DNA of 64,000 nucleotides from Dermanyssus gallinae (GCA_003439945.1 QVRM01001757.1:191001-255000), one strand, 5' to 3'. Counted from the stretch's first letter, positions 47,360 through 58,810 are shown. The notes: generated by a model not told the origin, from the sequence alone. Made by a program: numbers and translations.

Positions 47360-48200
47360 AATTTTCCTAAGTGTTTTTGTTCTCTTCAATATAGCTGCTG
47401 AAACGCATTTCTGCCACTTTCTTTCCCATTCGTATTAACATTTTTAAACATGTCTTTCGGAATCCAGTTGAGAGTTTTTCTTTATCTCTTTTACGTTGTT
47501 CCTTCAATGTTCTGCCCGTGGGAACAGAAAAAGTAGCACGGAGCCATATCCAGCGAATAGGGAGGTTGCTAAATTTTATTTAGCATTTCTTATTGAGCGT
47601 ATAATTAGGTGGCAGAATTCATGACATACGATTTCCTTGTAGTCGAAGAAGCGTCAAATGAACATTGGTGCTCGATCTGCTTTGACTTATTATTAGTTAT
47701 TTCGATCGACTCTCTCCTTGGCGGCACCACAGCACCAGGAAATGTGGGCTTTGGTCTTGATATTGCAAAAATATATCCATGACTTCAATATTTGAGTCTC
47801 TTAAAATTAAAAACATTTGGAGCAAATTTCACTACCAGTCTTCTGACGTATAGAATATCGGTCAAGACTGTTACAACTGATCCATAAGATACCTCCATTT
47901 CGTCAGCTATCCGCCTGATAGTAATTCGGCGATTGTTGAGTATGATATTGCAAACTTTTTCAACGTTTTCTTCTGTTATGAACGTCGAAGGCCTTCCTGA
48001 ACGAAAGTCATCTTCGGTCTCTTCACGTCCGTCGCAAAATCGACGGTACCAGATACGCACAGTGTTTCGGGACGCTACTTGATTACCATACGCCGTTCGT
48101 AACATTTGCACCACTTTAGAATATATTACTTGGTTTTTACTAAAGAACTCGATGTAGATTGCTCCTCCATATCCAGCTCATTGAAAATCGCCGAACCACG
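47360..48200 (-). pseudogene. Mariner-like transposase relic, minus strand
   Basis: The minus frame reads VVQMLRTAYGNQVASRNTVR, WYRRFCDGREETEDDFRSGR, PSTFITEENVEKV and RRITIRRIADEMEVSYGSV, the two HTH motifs and linker of a mariner transposase. Downstream, frameshifted, come ATFSVPTGRTLKEQRKR, LSTGFRKTCLKML and GKKVAEMRF, matching LFPKLKR-LKGRRF and K-AFQKCF-DWKKRW near the mariner C-terminus. The catalytic core is not readable. No terminal repeats found. A (TA)n tract at 47316-47341 lies next to its 3' side. Confidence 0.78.
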
Positions 48201-48492
48201 TGTTCTTCACTTTGAACCAACTAAAAAAATAAAGGCCGTCACCTATTGGCGCGAAATGGGCCTGCTGATAAATAGCGCTTTTAATAAAAACAAACATTGT
48301 TTTCGGTCTGGGGGCAAAATCCAAAATACTAAAACTTGCCGATTCGCTCCCATATTATATATATATATATATATATACCGCATCAACGCTGAACGTGCTT
48401 TGGCCCTAATCCGAACGCTAACCGAACTGGTCACACCCATTACTCCTGAGCTTGTTTCGCGCTATGAGAGCTTAGAGAAGTAAGTATTATGC

Positions 48493-48560
<68 letters not shown>

Positions 48561-49898
48561 AATATATTTATTCTGTGTGAAATGTTTTATCCTCCATACA
48601 GTAGGTTGTACCCTTCATTCGTCTCATTGAATCGACAGTCGGGACTGACGACGTATATGTCCCCGAAGGGACATACACATATCGATCTTTTGCAGCCGCC
48701 TATTTAATAGGTTAATAGTCGACGGGTCTTCATAGCCGCCACCTTCGGAAACCCGAAATAGCACTTTCCAGACACCACCGTTTCAACTATGAGCATTCAC
48801 GTGGTCTCAGCTCTTCCGCTTTCATCAGCATTACTATCGTATTGGCAGGTTGTCTATCTACAATATCTGACTGTGTCCGTCATTATCATCAGGTCGTTGT
48901 TGTTATTATGGCTGTTTTTGATGCTGCTGTCGATGCCGCACATATAGAGTTTGTTTTTGTTGTTGCAATAGTGGTAGTGGAAGTTGTTGTTGTTGTTGTT
49001 GATATTTTGAAGGTCTTGTTGCCGCTGCTAACGGCGGCGAGGACAATGCGATTACTACGATGGTGATGCGGATAGAGATGGCCGAGAGAATGCTCATTGA
49101 GAAGCAACTGCGCGTCCAGTACTGCTGGCGACGCTATATATATATATACTGGATGCGCAGTAGCTTATATATATATATATATATATAATCTACTGCGCGA
49201 GAGAGAAGAAACATGGCAAATACTCTTACACTAACTTGCAAGTGCACAAACACTTGTTATGACGAATTGGTTATGGCGTTGAGAGTTTGGTCTAGTATGA
49301 ATATAGTCACTTGACATATTTGCAGAGATGTCGCATTTACTTTGCTTCTATTCGGCTGTTTACACGGCAAACACAGTTGGCATAGGTTGAACACATTTGC
49401 TGACTAAATTCTCATCCAATCGTCGACGCAGAACGTGAATTGGCAGTATGAAACACACGTGCTTGGAATACGGACGAGGCGAAAAATTGGTTCTCCAACT
49501 TGCTCCGCGTCATAATCGATTGTCCTGGGGTACGAACATTTGTTGAGAGAAAATAAAGAAAGGACATACTATATTTCCTTCAGTGAGAGTGTTCCGTTCT
49601 GGGTGTCTCTTAGGGAGAGAGGTGCAGTTGATTTTGCTTTATTCTAGTATGTAAATAAACTGTCTAAATAAACTGCAGCGGTGACCGTCCGCAAAATGCA
49701 AAACTTTTCATATTTATCCTATTCGTCTTATAGTACTGACTTTGCGTTTACAGATTTTCATCTGCTCCGCTCACATTAAAATGATCTGAGAGAAGAAAAC
49801 GTCAAACATTTTGCTAGTATTAAAAACCATATCAAGAAATTCTGAAAGGTTGTAATTTTCACAATATGAGAGTGTTCGGAAATGTTATAAAGTATGTT

Positions 49899-49933
<35 letters not shown>

Positions 49934-51047
49934 GCATGCTCTTGCAAGAGGAGCGCCCGTAGGTTCTCAAGGCATTCGACTCCAAGCGACGCAAATTACA
50001 GTGATAATATATATATATATATATAGTCTAAGTAGTGTCGAGTCTAAAGGTATTTGCTCTCATATAGTACTCAATAACCACAAGGAGGAGGGAAGCCGAA
50101 ACTGTCACTGGGAAGCCGAAACTGTTCTTGTCTCAACGTAACGGGACGAAGTGAGAACCTTAGGCGTCGACTATAAGGGGCGTTTCTAAATTTTTACCCA
50201 TTAGTAAAGTATTTTCTAGTGTAGTTGCCGTAGAGGTAGACCCACAAGCCGGCCACTATTGCTGACTGTGCTAGAAGGGTGCCTCTTCCCAGCTTCAACC
50301 GATTCAGGAGAACTTTATTTTTTGTTTCGCGCTATGACTTCAACATTTGAGTGCTTCATATTTAAAATTATTATTAAAAAAATCGTGTATCTGCAGCAGA
50401 TACACGATCACAAATCAAAGACAGCGCCTGCTGCACACCAGGCGTATTTTGATAACAATGCGATATCATAGAGCGACAGACAAAACGGTATGCCTAAATA
50501 GGCTGTATATTGCCGAGAAACATTGCAAGATAGTTTTGCGGAAGAAGTTTGCTTATACGCCGGGTAGTCTACATTGTCCCCTTACGAGTACATTACACCG
50601 TTATATATATATATATATATTTATTTATTTATCGAGAGTGCAAAAATGTAATCACGGCCCTAGGAACGTGGACCGTGATTTTGCCTAGGTTCTTTGTCGA
50701 GCCGGAATCCCTTCGGAGATCACTGATAACGAAAGCTTGCTAGCGCATTCCATGGTCTTCGGCGGAGACGGGCAAGCGAAGCTCAGGTGGACGCCGTGGG
50801 GCTGCTGGCCTAAGAGTCTGCGTTTGCTCTCCTACCGGCCGTAACCCGCCTGAATATGTGCAAGTTATTCAAGCGTGCGTCCACGTAAACATTGAAGTAG
50901 GTATCCTTGTCCTGACCTGAGTAAAAGTCGGATGACTAACTACAAATTGTCGAGGCATCGTCCGCCATAGAAAAGGCTACCTACGTAACATAAATGGACA
51001 GCTAGCTTTATAGGATAGTAGGTTTGAGATTGAAGTTATTGTTTAAA

Positions 51048-51050
<3 letters not shown>
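48201..51050. other. Intergenic DNA with (TA)n and small hairpins
   Basis: (TA)n at 48355-48376, 48495-48556 and 49903-49929; (TTG)n at about 48983-49000; a hairpin at 49107-49161 spanning a TA run; a perfect 12-bp stem at 50382-50408. No gene recognised. Confidence 0.45.
48495..48556. repeat. (TA)n microsatellite
   Basis: About 31 uninterrupted TA units. Confidence 0.95.
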
Positions 51051-51077
<27 letters not shown>

Positions 51078-51083
<6 letters not shown>

Positions 51084-51245
51084 TATTCGAGTGCGCCTTG
51101 CGATCGGTGGAGACACAGGGATGCACGGGTTCAATCCCCACCGTTGCATATATGTATTTATTGAGGTCCGTTTTATGAAGCAATGCGAAAGCGGTTCCGT
51201 TGACGTTAAATGTTGGTTGATCGGGGTGCAGGGACGACCATTCAC
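51078..51245 (+). mobile_element. tRNA-derived SINE, copy S1 (5'-truncated)
   Basis: A pol III B box, GGGTTCAATCCCC, lies at 51127-51139. The segment from GATCGGTGGAGACACA through ACCGTTGCATATA, then ATGAAGCAATGCGAAAGC and GTTGACGTTAAATGTTGG, aligns with minus-strand copies S2 and S3. The tRNA A-box end is missing, and the 5' side starts at a (TA)n tract (51051-51080). Confidence 0.7.
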
Positions 51246-51639
51246 TCTGACGATCGTTTGGTAAAGTTCTAAGAATCTCCATCAAGCTGCTCGTGACTTG
51301 ACCTCGCATGGAGGCGAATTTGATCTGACCGGGTTGGTCAAGGAGATCGCAAACCCTGCCGAAAATCTGATGTGTGGCGGCACTATCGCAGGAACTGCTA
51401 ATATTACCGGGTCTGGTGAGCCAAGCACCTACTGATACTGGCACACAAATCTGTCGTCTTGCTGTGTCCAGTTGGACGTTGAGCAGCTTGGTAATCGTAT
51501 CGGCTGTAAGGTTACTGAAGCGACGATGTCGTTAAGCTTGATTGTAAACACGCCTTCAACAACGAGACATGAGAAGAGACCTTATCTACTTAGATCCGTT
51601 GTAGACAAACTCCCGGATTTCTGTCGTCATCATGTCGAG

Positions 51640-52845
51640 CTTGCCTAGAGGTCCCCCTCCCACTTGCTGTCACAAAACAACGCAATTTTGTCTCAGCTTA
51701 TCGGAGTTCCACCAATGTGACCCGCAGGGCTACCCTCTATTGTGTCTGTGCATCAAACGATTGGCCGACCCCCTAGGCAGCCCGCTGAGTAGACCGCTAA
51801 ACATGTATACCCAGTCGACAGGGTAATGGCAGGTAGCTCATGTCAACATGTGAGTATATGGAATAACAGTGAGAAAGTCGGCGAGACCACAAGAGTAGTA
51901 CAGCAAGTACAACGAGCAGGGATCAGCGTTGAGAACTTGGCGCTGGATGAAGATGTCCCGAAAGACGCGCGTGTGGAACTTGAAGCAATTGATCAATTGG
52001 TACCCGACCGTCCGAAGTAAAGGACTTCGATGGCACGAGCGGGCTATCCCATTACCTTAAGAGGTTTTCTTGCTGGATTTGGCTACAGCCGACGCCAGCG
52101 TTATGCAAGGTATTTTTTCTCTTCTGCCAGGTTGCGTCACGCAAGCCAGACAGGTTATGGCCCTGGCCCGGCGTCCCCCTCTACCCGGATGCACATACAC
52201 CACCGCGGATTGAAGAGTGGCTAATACGGGCGGCCCTACGAAGGAGCGTGGCGAGGGCTGTTCTTAGTAAGATCCTTCATTTTTCGACCCTGATAGCAGA
52301 ACACGCTGCTCTCTATAAACCTTGTTGCAGACTGCGTGCACCGTCTGTTAGGTACAGTTGTTGTCTAGGGCAAATTTGACTCGACACTCAGAGCTCTCAC
52401 TATACAGCAGACTTCTCAGTGCGGCAATACTCTCAACAACCTAATCCCACAGAGAGAATGGGCCTACCCCGTGCACAAACATATCGAAAGGGCCACGGGC
52501 GCCGGGCTCAGAGCGGTATCCAGCAAAAGGGTTGGCGTTTGGCGGAACGCCCCACCAAGTGCTCTGCTTGGCACCTTGCTCTTCCATTTTGATATCTGCC
52601 TTGCAGCCGGGCTGCGACTTGGAGCGCCCCTAGATCGCCTACATAAATACATTTGACATCTGTGTGTTTAATGTGTGGCTCACCGCGGTCTTTCGTGCAT
52701 ACAGAGAGCTGGACGCCGAATTAGGCATGCTGCTCCTAACGATACCCTGGATCGTGCACTCAGGTCGGCCGGATTCCCCTGCATCCTCGAAGCTCTAGGT
52801 CTGTGTGAAAACTATCAGAGAAGACCGTTCGGTCTTCTGTTTTAG
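51640..52845 (+). pseudogene. LINE family Y relic, copy G
   Basis: Heavily broken relative of copy E. Readable blocks: EFHQCDPQGYPLLCLCI (copy E: GIQQRDPLGQALFCLGI), RVGVWRNAPPSALLGTLL then LAAGLRLGAPL (copy E: GGWLQALPSRQLGTMLD), and RHAAPNDTLDRALRSAGFPC then ILEALGLCEN (copy E: RHAELNAIVRRALRRAGIPT). The YLDD box is not readable. The order of blocks matches copy E, supporting one decayed element. Confidence 0.65.
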
Positions 52846-52937
52846 TCGAGCTAACTCGCGATATGAACCCTCCCTCCATCGGAGAAAGGTAGGAACCGTA
52901 ACCGGCTCTCTTTCTGGTCGCTCGCAGCTCTGCTCAA

Positions 52938-52939
<2 letters not shown>

Positions 52940-52980
<41 letters not shown>
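52940..52980. repeat. (TA)n microsatellite
   Basis: About 20 TA units after LINE relic G. Confidence 0.95.
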
Positions 52981-52985
<5 letters not shown>

Positions 52986-53149
52986 GTATATAATGTTTTT
53001 CCTGTATCACTTTGGATTACGAAGGTTTGAACGAAGTTGTGATGCAGATCACTCAATTATTCTCGTAGTTTGCATTTGCAATATTTTGTTACTTCGTAAA
53101 ATCCATGCAAATAACTTCGCATGAGTTACCCGGTAATGAAGTATTTATT

Positions 53150-54700
53150 TCTACAGCATGGACCCTCTCAGCAGTTAATGGTCATCGCGCTAGTCTCATA
53201 AAATCGCCAACTAACTTCCGCAAACACACTTAGCAAAAGTCTACAAAGACAGCCAGAGGGCCGTTGAAAATACCGCACGCCGTCATCAATCTCCTTCGCC
53301 TGAGACCGTGTTGCTGCTCTGACAAACACTCGGAGCAGCAGGAACCGGCATTCCTAAGTATACCAACGAGTTTTTCGGGGTTTGCTCGGTTGAAGGCGCA
53401 CGCTGTATAATATAACATTTCGTATTTGTGTTGCATAGACTTCGACATTCAGAAGGTTGGGGACAGGGAGAACCTTCGCAGTATTTAACCGTTACCGCCT
53501 TCGGCCTGCTGCCTGACGATGTACCCTGCGGTCTGACAATGCACGGTGTGCCGCATTGCAACTGAAAAGTGTCGTCTGATAGCTAACGCCAAAGTATGTG
53601 TGTTTTCGGATTTCCTCTGTATTTGATACTATCATGCCTTCACGCGTTCGTGGCAAATATATCTATCGAATGTCTTTCTTGCGGAGCTACGTGGGTTTTC
53701 GGAGGTGGAGACCGCACACATACTACGGGATGCAAACGTGTTGATAAGTGCTGATAGCAACTGCCGAGGGACTACAGGTATATACTGCAATTATATTTAT
53801 GGAGCTTTCTGCAAGTACAACGCAGTTGTTCGCTGTGCGCACTTCTCAGTTCACTTCAAGTTCTATGCTACTAAGCTTATTGTTATATAGTACCACAACA
53901 CCAGCGCCTGCTCTTTCAGAGCCTCTAGTCTGTTGCTCAAAATCTTCTAGCAGATACCAACTGGAAACCAGAGTTAGTACTGTAGCCTAGGCCTCAGTGA
54001 GCGCCAGTACATCGTATTGTGTAAGCAGGCAACATCAGAGGAAGGGAGGCCAAAGTTGATTCCATTTTCTCGGTGAGTTGACTTTGTCGTCTCTGGCTGG
54101 GTCCTGACTGGCTCTTTTTCGACAATAGTTCGTTTTACGCCACGACACTACATGCACGCGAGCGGTTCGGACATGAGTGCTTTTGACTCTTGCCTTTTTT
54201 CGACGGTGTCTAGAATTGCCTGAATTCGTATTGACACAAAGCACTTCTCGTTACGACGACTCGATTGAGCGCCGAAGCGTGTCTCCAAGCTCAGGCTTAT
54301 TTTCAGAACGCTTCTTGGTTTGGAAGGGGATCGTCGGGAGTGGGAAAAACTAATATGGTAGCTTTTGTCTTTTACTGACGAGCGAGCACCGCTCATCCTC
54401 GCAGATACCTTAACTCTCGCTGACCCTTGCAGCGATAGCCATATACCTCTATCAACCTCATCTCGCACTGCAATAACGAGGCTAGTGTGCCACTTTTGAC
54501 TCATGCGATCGTTTGGTGTGGCGCGTCACCATTTGGAAACTATCATCGTCGGTTTGATCTTCATTTTTAATTTTCAGTGGCGACTGTTGTTGTTGATGGT
54601 GGTGGTGTTTCTTCAGCATTCTTCGCCATCGGCGCCACTTAGGCTCCAGCCTGCACCACCCGCATGCCTTTACTGCGATTAGACCTCAGAAAGTCTCGAT
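53150..54700 (-). pseudogene. LINE family X relic, copy D (ORF1?, EN, partial RT)
   Basis: Minus-strand relative of copy C. Endonuclease blocks between about 53.74 and 54.04 kb: YDVLALTEAWATVLTLVSSW (copy C: FDVLVITETWATKPTVIPDW), AGAGVVVLYNNKLSSIELE and INIIAVYTCSPS. RT block at 53.2-53.35 kb: LSEQQHGLRRRRLMTACGIF then LAVFVDF (copy C: LPGQQHGFRKGRSTMSACAV, FAVFVDF). Between them much of the linker is missing. Upstream frames to 54.7 kb with FQMVTRHTKRSHESK may be ORF1. The catalytic RT box is absent. Confidence 0.75.
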
Positions 54701-54869
54701 GAGGCTCGTTTTTCTCCAACGGTCTTTGGTTGGCAGCCCAGATCGGCCACACTACTGGGTGGCTTAGCGCAGTCAGCAGGCGAACCGATCAGCTCTACTT
54801 CCAGCTGTTTTGCCTGCCCGCGTACGCAGCACCGGCATATTGTTCAACTCTTGCGCAACGCTCATACAC

Positions 54870-54889
54870 ATATATATATATATATATAC

Positions 54890-54926
<37 letters not shown>

Positions 54927-55008
54927 CCACCGTCTTGTCTTGATCACCATCATCGCCGTTGTCGTAATTAGTACTGTCATCATAATTTTTAGAGTTTGAA
55001 ACTATTCG

Positions 55009-55055
<47 letters not shown>

Positions 55056-55130
55056 TCAAATTCTAAAAATGATTATGACAGTACTAATGACGATAACGGC
55101 AGAGATAGTGATAAGTAAGGACAATACGAT
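54870..55130. repeat. Imperfect palindrome centred on a (TA)n tract
   Basis: Arms at about 54930-55002 and 55052-55130 are reverse complements at roughly 80-85% (shared core TTAGTACTGTCAT). The centre is (TA)n at 55011-55048. A second (TA)n tract, 54870-54922 with a CG interruption, bounds the left arm. No coding content. Confidence 0.8.
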
Positions 55131-55249
55131 GGAAGATGGTGACGACAGGGGAGAAAAGCCAGGTAAAGCGGCTACGCAGTCACCGCGCCGCCTCAGCAGT
55201 GGCGACCACGCACTCGGCACACAGCACATACGAAGCAAGGTGGACGCAA

Positions 55250-55475
55250 GCGCATTGCATGCGTTGCCTTGAAGACGGCGTAAACTTTTCGGGTTGACCG
55301 GGCTCAGCCAAGATGTAACGTCCACGGGACTGCTGCTTTTCGCATTGCTTCATAGAAGGACCCCGTAAATACAAATCGGTGCAACGGTGGGGCTCGAACC
55401 CGAGCACCTACCTATGTGTCTCTTTCGGTCGCGAGGCGCAGGCGAATGCACCCACCACACCACCGGGCTCGACCG
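55250..55475 (-). mobile_element. tRNA-derived SINE, copy S2
   Basis: Minus strand. Starts GTCGAGCCCGGTGGTGTGGT near 55475, an A-box-like head; carries the B box GGGTTCGAGCCCC (55389-55401), then CACCGTTGCACCG, ATGAAGCAATGCGAAAAGC and GTGGACGTTACATCTTGG. Same order as S1 and S3. The tRNA-like region is about 90 bases, consistent with a pol III promoter. Confidence 0.75.
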
Positions 55476-55875
55476 TGAAGACGACGTCCAACCTTATTCC
55501 TCAGCCAGCAGACGAACAGACAGACACACAGAGAGACAGGGGCAAGGATAACAAGGCTGGCAACCGGCACGATGGAGACGGCTAATAACAGACATGCAAT
55601 GGGAGACCCAGAGACAGGTGTACACGGAGTCAGCTGTGTACAGGATGGACTATTCTCAAATTCTGATGAATGGCGCTGGTCGAGATGACAACAGCTTTTC
55701 TCTGGAAGCTGGAAACCCTGGACACCACAGTCACGTTTGAGTACAATCCACCGCACGCAGGACACGAAGCACGAAGACTAGGCCTCATTCATAGGCATCA
55801 CACACGCCTGAATAAAACGTTGCATCCGCAACCACAAAGTCACAGTAAGTCGACGGAGTTCGTCTTTTTTTTGGA

Positions 55876-56047
55876 CTGACGCCTGGCCAACATTTAGCGT
55901 CGACAGAATTGCTTTCGTATTACGGGTCGCAAGACGGGTCTCATTAGTATAGCTGTGCAACGGCGGAGATCGAACTCGCGCGCATATGTGTCTTCTCTGG
56001 TCGCAAGGGAATCGCACGCCAAGGCACTACGCCACCAGGCTCGACAA
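55876..56047 (-). mobile_element. tRNA-derived SINE, copy S3
   Basis: Minus strand. Head GTCGAGCCTGGTGGCGTAGT near 56047 with a good A box (TGGCGTAGTG), then TTGCGACCAGAGAAGACACA, B box GAGTTCGATCTC (55966-55977), CGCCGTTGCACAG and GTCGACGCTAAATGTTGG. Aligns with S2 from head to body, about 400 bp away in the same orientation. Confidence 0.75.
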
Positions 56048-56399
56048 GTCGACGGAGTTCGCATCGACATGTTCGGATGCACCAACTTGCAGCGACAAGG
56101 TCGGATGCAAGCGACTCGCACTCGAAGAGAGCAGACGGCAGGCTAAATGTATATTCGAAAGTAGGGTGCGCTGATCTGAACTGAAAATCTGCAATATTAT
56201 CGGCAATCGGTTCTCATCAGTTCGGTTTGTGTAACTACTGGCGGTTCTGAGATCGGAATTCCAAGTCCCGCGCCTTCATAAACCACCGCAGTAGGCCGAC
56301 AGTTCTATTTTAACCTTTTAAGTATCAATTATTAAGTATAAATAGTAAATAAGGTATAATTAAAGTAGCTAAATTATAAGAATATCAGTAGCAGTGTCA

Positions 56400-56755
56400 G
56401 AAGAGAGCACCACAATTTTCGCACTTGCTTTTGCCCAAGGTACTACATCTTCGCAGTCCGGCCTTCAACAAGGAGATACTTTAATCAGCTCCTGTATTGT
56501 TTATGCGTAAAGGACTTAGTAACGGTGATCGGTGATGTTCGCAGAGTCCGGGATTTCGCGAAGATGAGTGGCCTATTCCTAACCCTTGGGAAATGCCGGG
56601 TCAATGTCACGCTCGCCTCTCACCCGACGCAGGATCTGCTTTCCGTATTCATAGGTGGACTGTGTATGCCTGACGCAGTCACGTTGTCACGGTTGTTGTG
56701 TCAAGGCTTGTCTTGCCATAGTCTTCTCTGGCATTAAGAAAAGTCACACGGTTAC
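56400..56755 (+). pseudogene. LINE family Y relic, copy H (RT fragment)
   Basis: Frames read SSQSGLQQGDTLISS (family: SG-QQGDPLGP) and then VTVIGDVRRVRDFAKMSGL then GKCRVNV, which corresponds to YLDD-VLGDP followed by the KCEV-like motif. The YLDD residues themselves are lost in a frameshift. Short remnant of the palm domain. Confidence 0.65.
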
Positions 56756-56854
56756 TAGACAGCACAGGTGAAAAAAATCTATAATCTCACTTTGCGATAT
56801 CCTACCCGCTGACTCGTTTTCGCAGAAAGGCCGGTCGACCCCACTCTAAGAAAG

Positions 56855-57140
56855 ACTGACTGCGTGGGCTAAGGAACTAGTGTGCTAGTCATGGTTGTCA
56901 TCTACCAGGACGCTGCTGGTTCGATTCCGGTTGTTGACCTAATTTGCCTTGAGCGATGTTCATTGAGAATAGGTGATAAACCTGAAGATTCCGCAGACTA
57001 TGCTGTCTATTCAAGGTCTATTCCGAAAAATCTACGTGTCTTAATAATGTCAGCTTGTGCCGCTGTGAGTGCTCCTGATCTCAAAGGGTGAAATGTGCAT
57101 TTAGGTGTACACGTCAAGCCAGTAATAAACCACTTTATAG
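56855..57140 (+). mobile_element. Second type of tRNA-like SINE with a LINE-like 3' tail
   Basis: A tRNA-like head starts near TGCGTGGGCTAAGGAACTAG, with B box GGTTCGATTCC at 56918-56928. The body runs to 57134. Its last 70 bases (GTGCATTTAGGTGTACACG core, then AATAAACCAC) are about 80% identical to 58264-58345, so the tail is shared by at least two insertions. It follows LINE relic H directly. Confidence 0.65.
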
Positions 57141-57364
57141 TCATTCACGGCGCTGCCTAGACTGGTTATAGTCAGCTACGACGCTGCCCAAGCTGTTTCG
57201 GAGAACTCACGCGCTGGTGATATTTTTTTCCGACAAATGGATATACAACGCGGTAGCGCGGTGTCTGGCACCTTGTCCAGGTGGTCGACACTAAGTCTGA
57301 ACGTAGGGTTGATTTGAGTATCGTCACGTTCACTGGGGGACAATTGTATACACCCCATTCTGAG

Positions 57365-57408
<44 letters not shown>

Positions 57409-58261
57409 CAATCAGATATCTATGTAAAAACGGTGGCCTTTCATTTTTAAATTGAACGTTTTCTTTGTAGAACAACCACCTTCGTCTGATGAAAGCTGGT
57501 AGCTCACTGCTTGTGTGTGTATAGATAAACTTCGCTGTAGGGGGATCGGCCATTAGCAAACCCACCTATCACAATGCACGTGACCTTCGCTGGACGAGAT
57601 TCTGTTTCATCAAGGCCAGTGGGTGGTTTCGGCCACTACTGCTCCTGCCGTTACGGCGGCCGTTACCTTTGACCTCCAACGTTGGTCTACATGGTCCCTG
57701 TTCCCCCAGCCTTTCCCGCGGAGCGACGCCCTTAGACATTTCAAACCATATACATATATTAGATTTTGTTGTTGTTGCTGCTCGTATTGTTGCTATTATT
57801 GCTGCTGCTGCTGGTGGTATTATGGCTGTTGTTGCAGTTGCCCACTGGCAATTCAATTAGTGGAGCGGAAAGGCAAACACCCCGATTGCCCAATTACACT
57901 GCCTATTTTGTAGGACAGCCACGTGTCGGCGTGGCCGTCTGCTGTCTCAGAGAGGAGCGACGTTGCATCGCAACATGCTTGAGCATAGTCGCGCGTGCAG
58001 TTATTTCTTCTGAAAACAGACCTCGTTGCATCTGTAACGATCGCTGAACCACGGACGAATTGTGTATGAATAACGTATCCGGGAAACAAGACCTTTACAA
58101 GTGGCGATCGAGGTGTACGCAATAGGTAATTGAAAGGGATGGAGATTATATTGATATGGAAATAGGCCCGCACGTTCTTGCGAATTCGTGTTTTCGTTTT
58201 AGGCGAAAATGCTTTTCTAATAGAACGAAAACACAAATATATATATATATATATATATATA
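57141..58261. other. Intergenic DNA
   Basis: (TA)n at 57369-57405 and 58238-58262, and a GTT/GCT array at 57766-57838. Open frames of up to 129 codons include the TA run or triplets and show no domain. Confidence 0.45.
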
Positions 58262-58350
58262 TGCTACCGCTCTAAGCGCCCCTGATATAAGAGGGTGACA
58301 TGTGCATTTAGGTATACATGCCAAGCGAACAATAAATCAATCAATATATA
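58262..58350 (+). mobile_element. Retroposon 3' tail fragment
   Basis: Begins at a (TA)n tract and aligns with the last 70 bases of the SINE at 56855-57140 (CCTGATATAAGAGGGTGACA, TGTGCATTTAGGTATACATG). It ends AATAAATCAATCAA, a short tetranucleotide tail, then another TA run. 5'-truncated. Confidence 0.6.
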
Positions 58351-58479
58351 TATATAAGCACGCCAAACGACCCTTTTCTTTACTCAGTCTGATCGTCTCG
58401 TGGCAGCTACGCTGGTTTAGTTATGCTAGATACCACGCAACTGAAGCAGCATAATGTGGTAGCGTTCCTGCAGGCGATC

Positions 58480-58810
58480 AAGCATGCTAAAAACATTGAG
58501 AACAAGCTGTATCATCTTAAGAGTCCACAAGCAGTTTGTGATACGCATTATTAAACGACACGCGCTTGATGGCTGTCCACCACAGCGGCGGACCAAAATC
58601 CACTGGATCTAGATGATAAATTCTCAAAAAGCACAAACAATAATCTTCCGGAAAAAATAAATTCGTTGCGACAAAGTTAACGCCCTTCTCACCCGTCTCC
58701 GCTCGTGGCGACCTTCCAAGCGTTCTATTCCCTGATGAGAGAACGTTCTCTGTTGAACAATCTGCAAACTGTCAAAAGCATCAGTTGGGACTGCACTAAG
58801 GATCCAGAGA
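58480..58810 (+). pseudogene. Tc1/mariner-superfamily transposase relic 2
   Basis: A frame reads RIIKRHALDGCPPQRRTKI, like the linker after the transposase HTH, and further on VLFPDERTFSVEQSANCQKH, matching FSDEKTFSVEQS-N-QNDR around the first catalytic Asp, here kept as D in PDER. The rest is unreadable. It resembles relic 1 (2.54-3.43 kb) more than the mariner at 61 kb. Confidence 0.6.
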
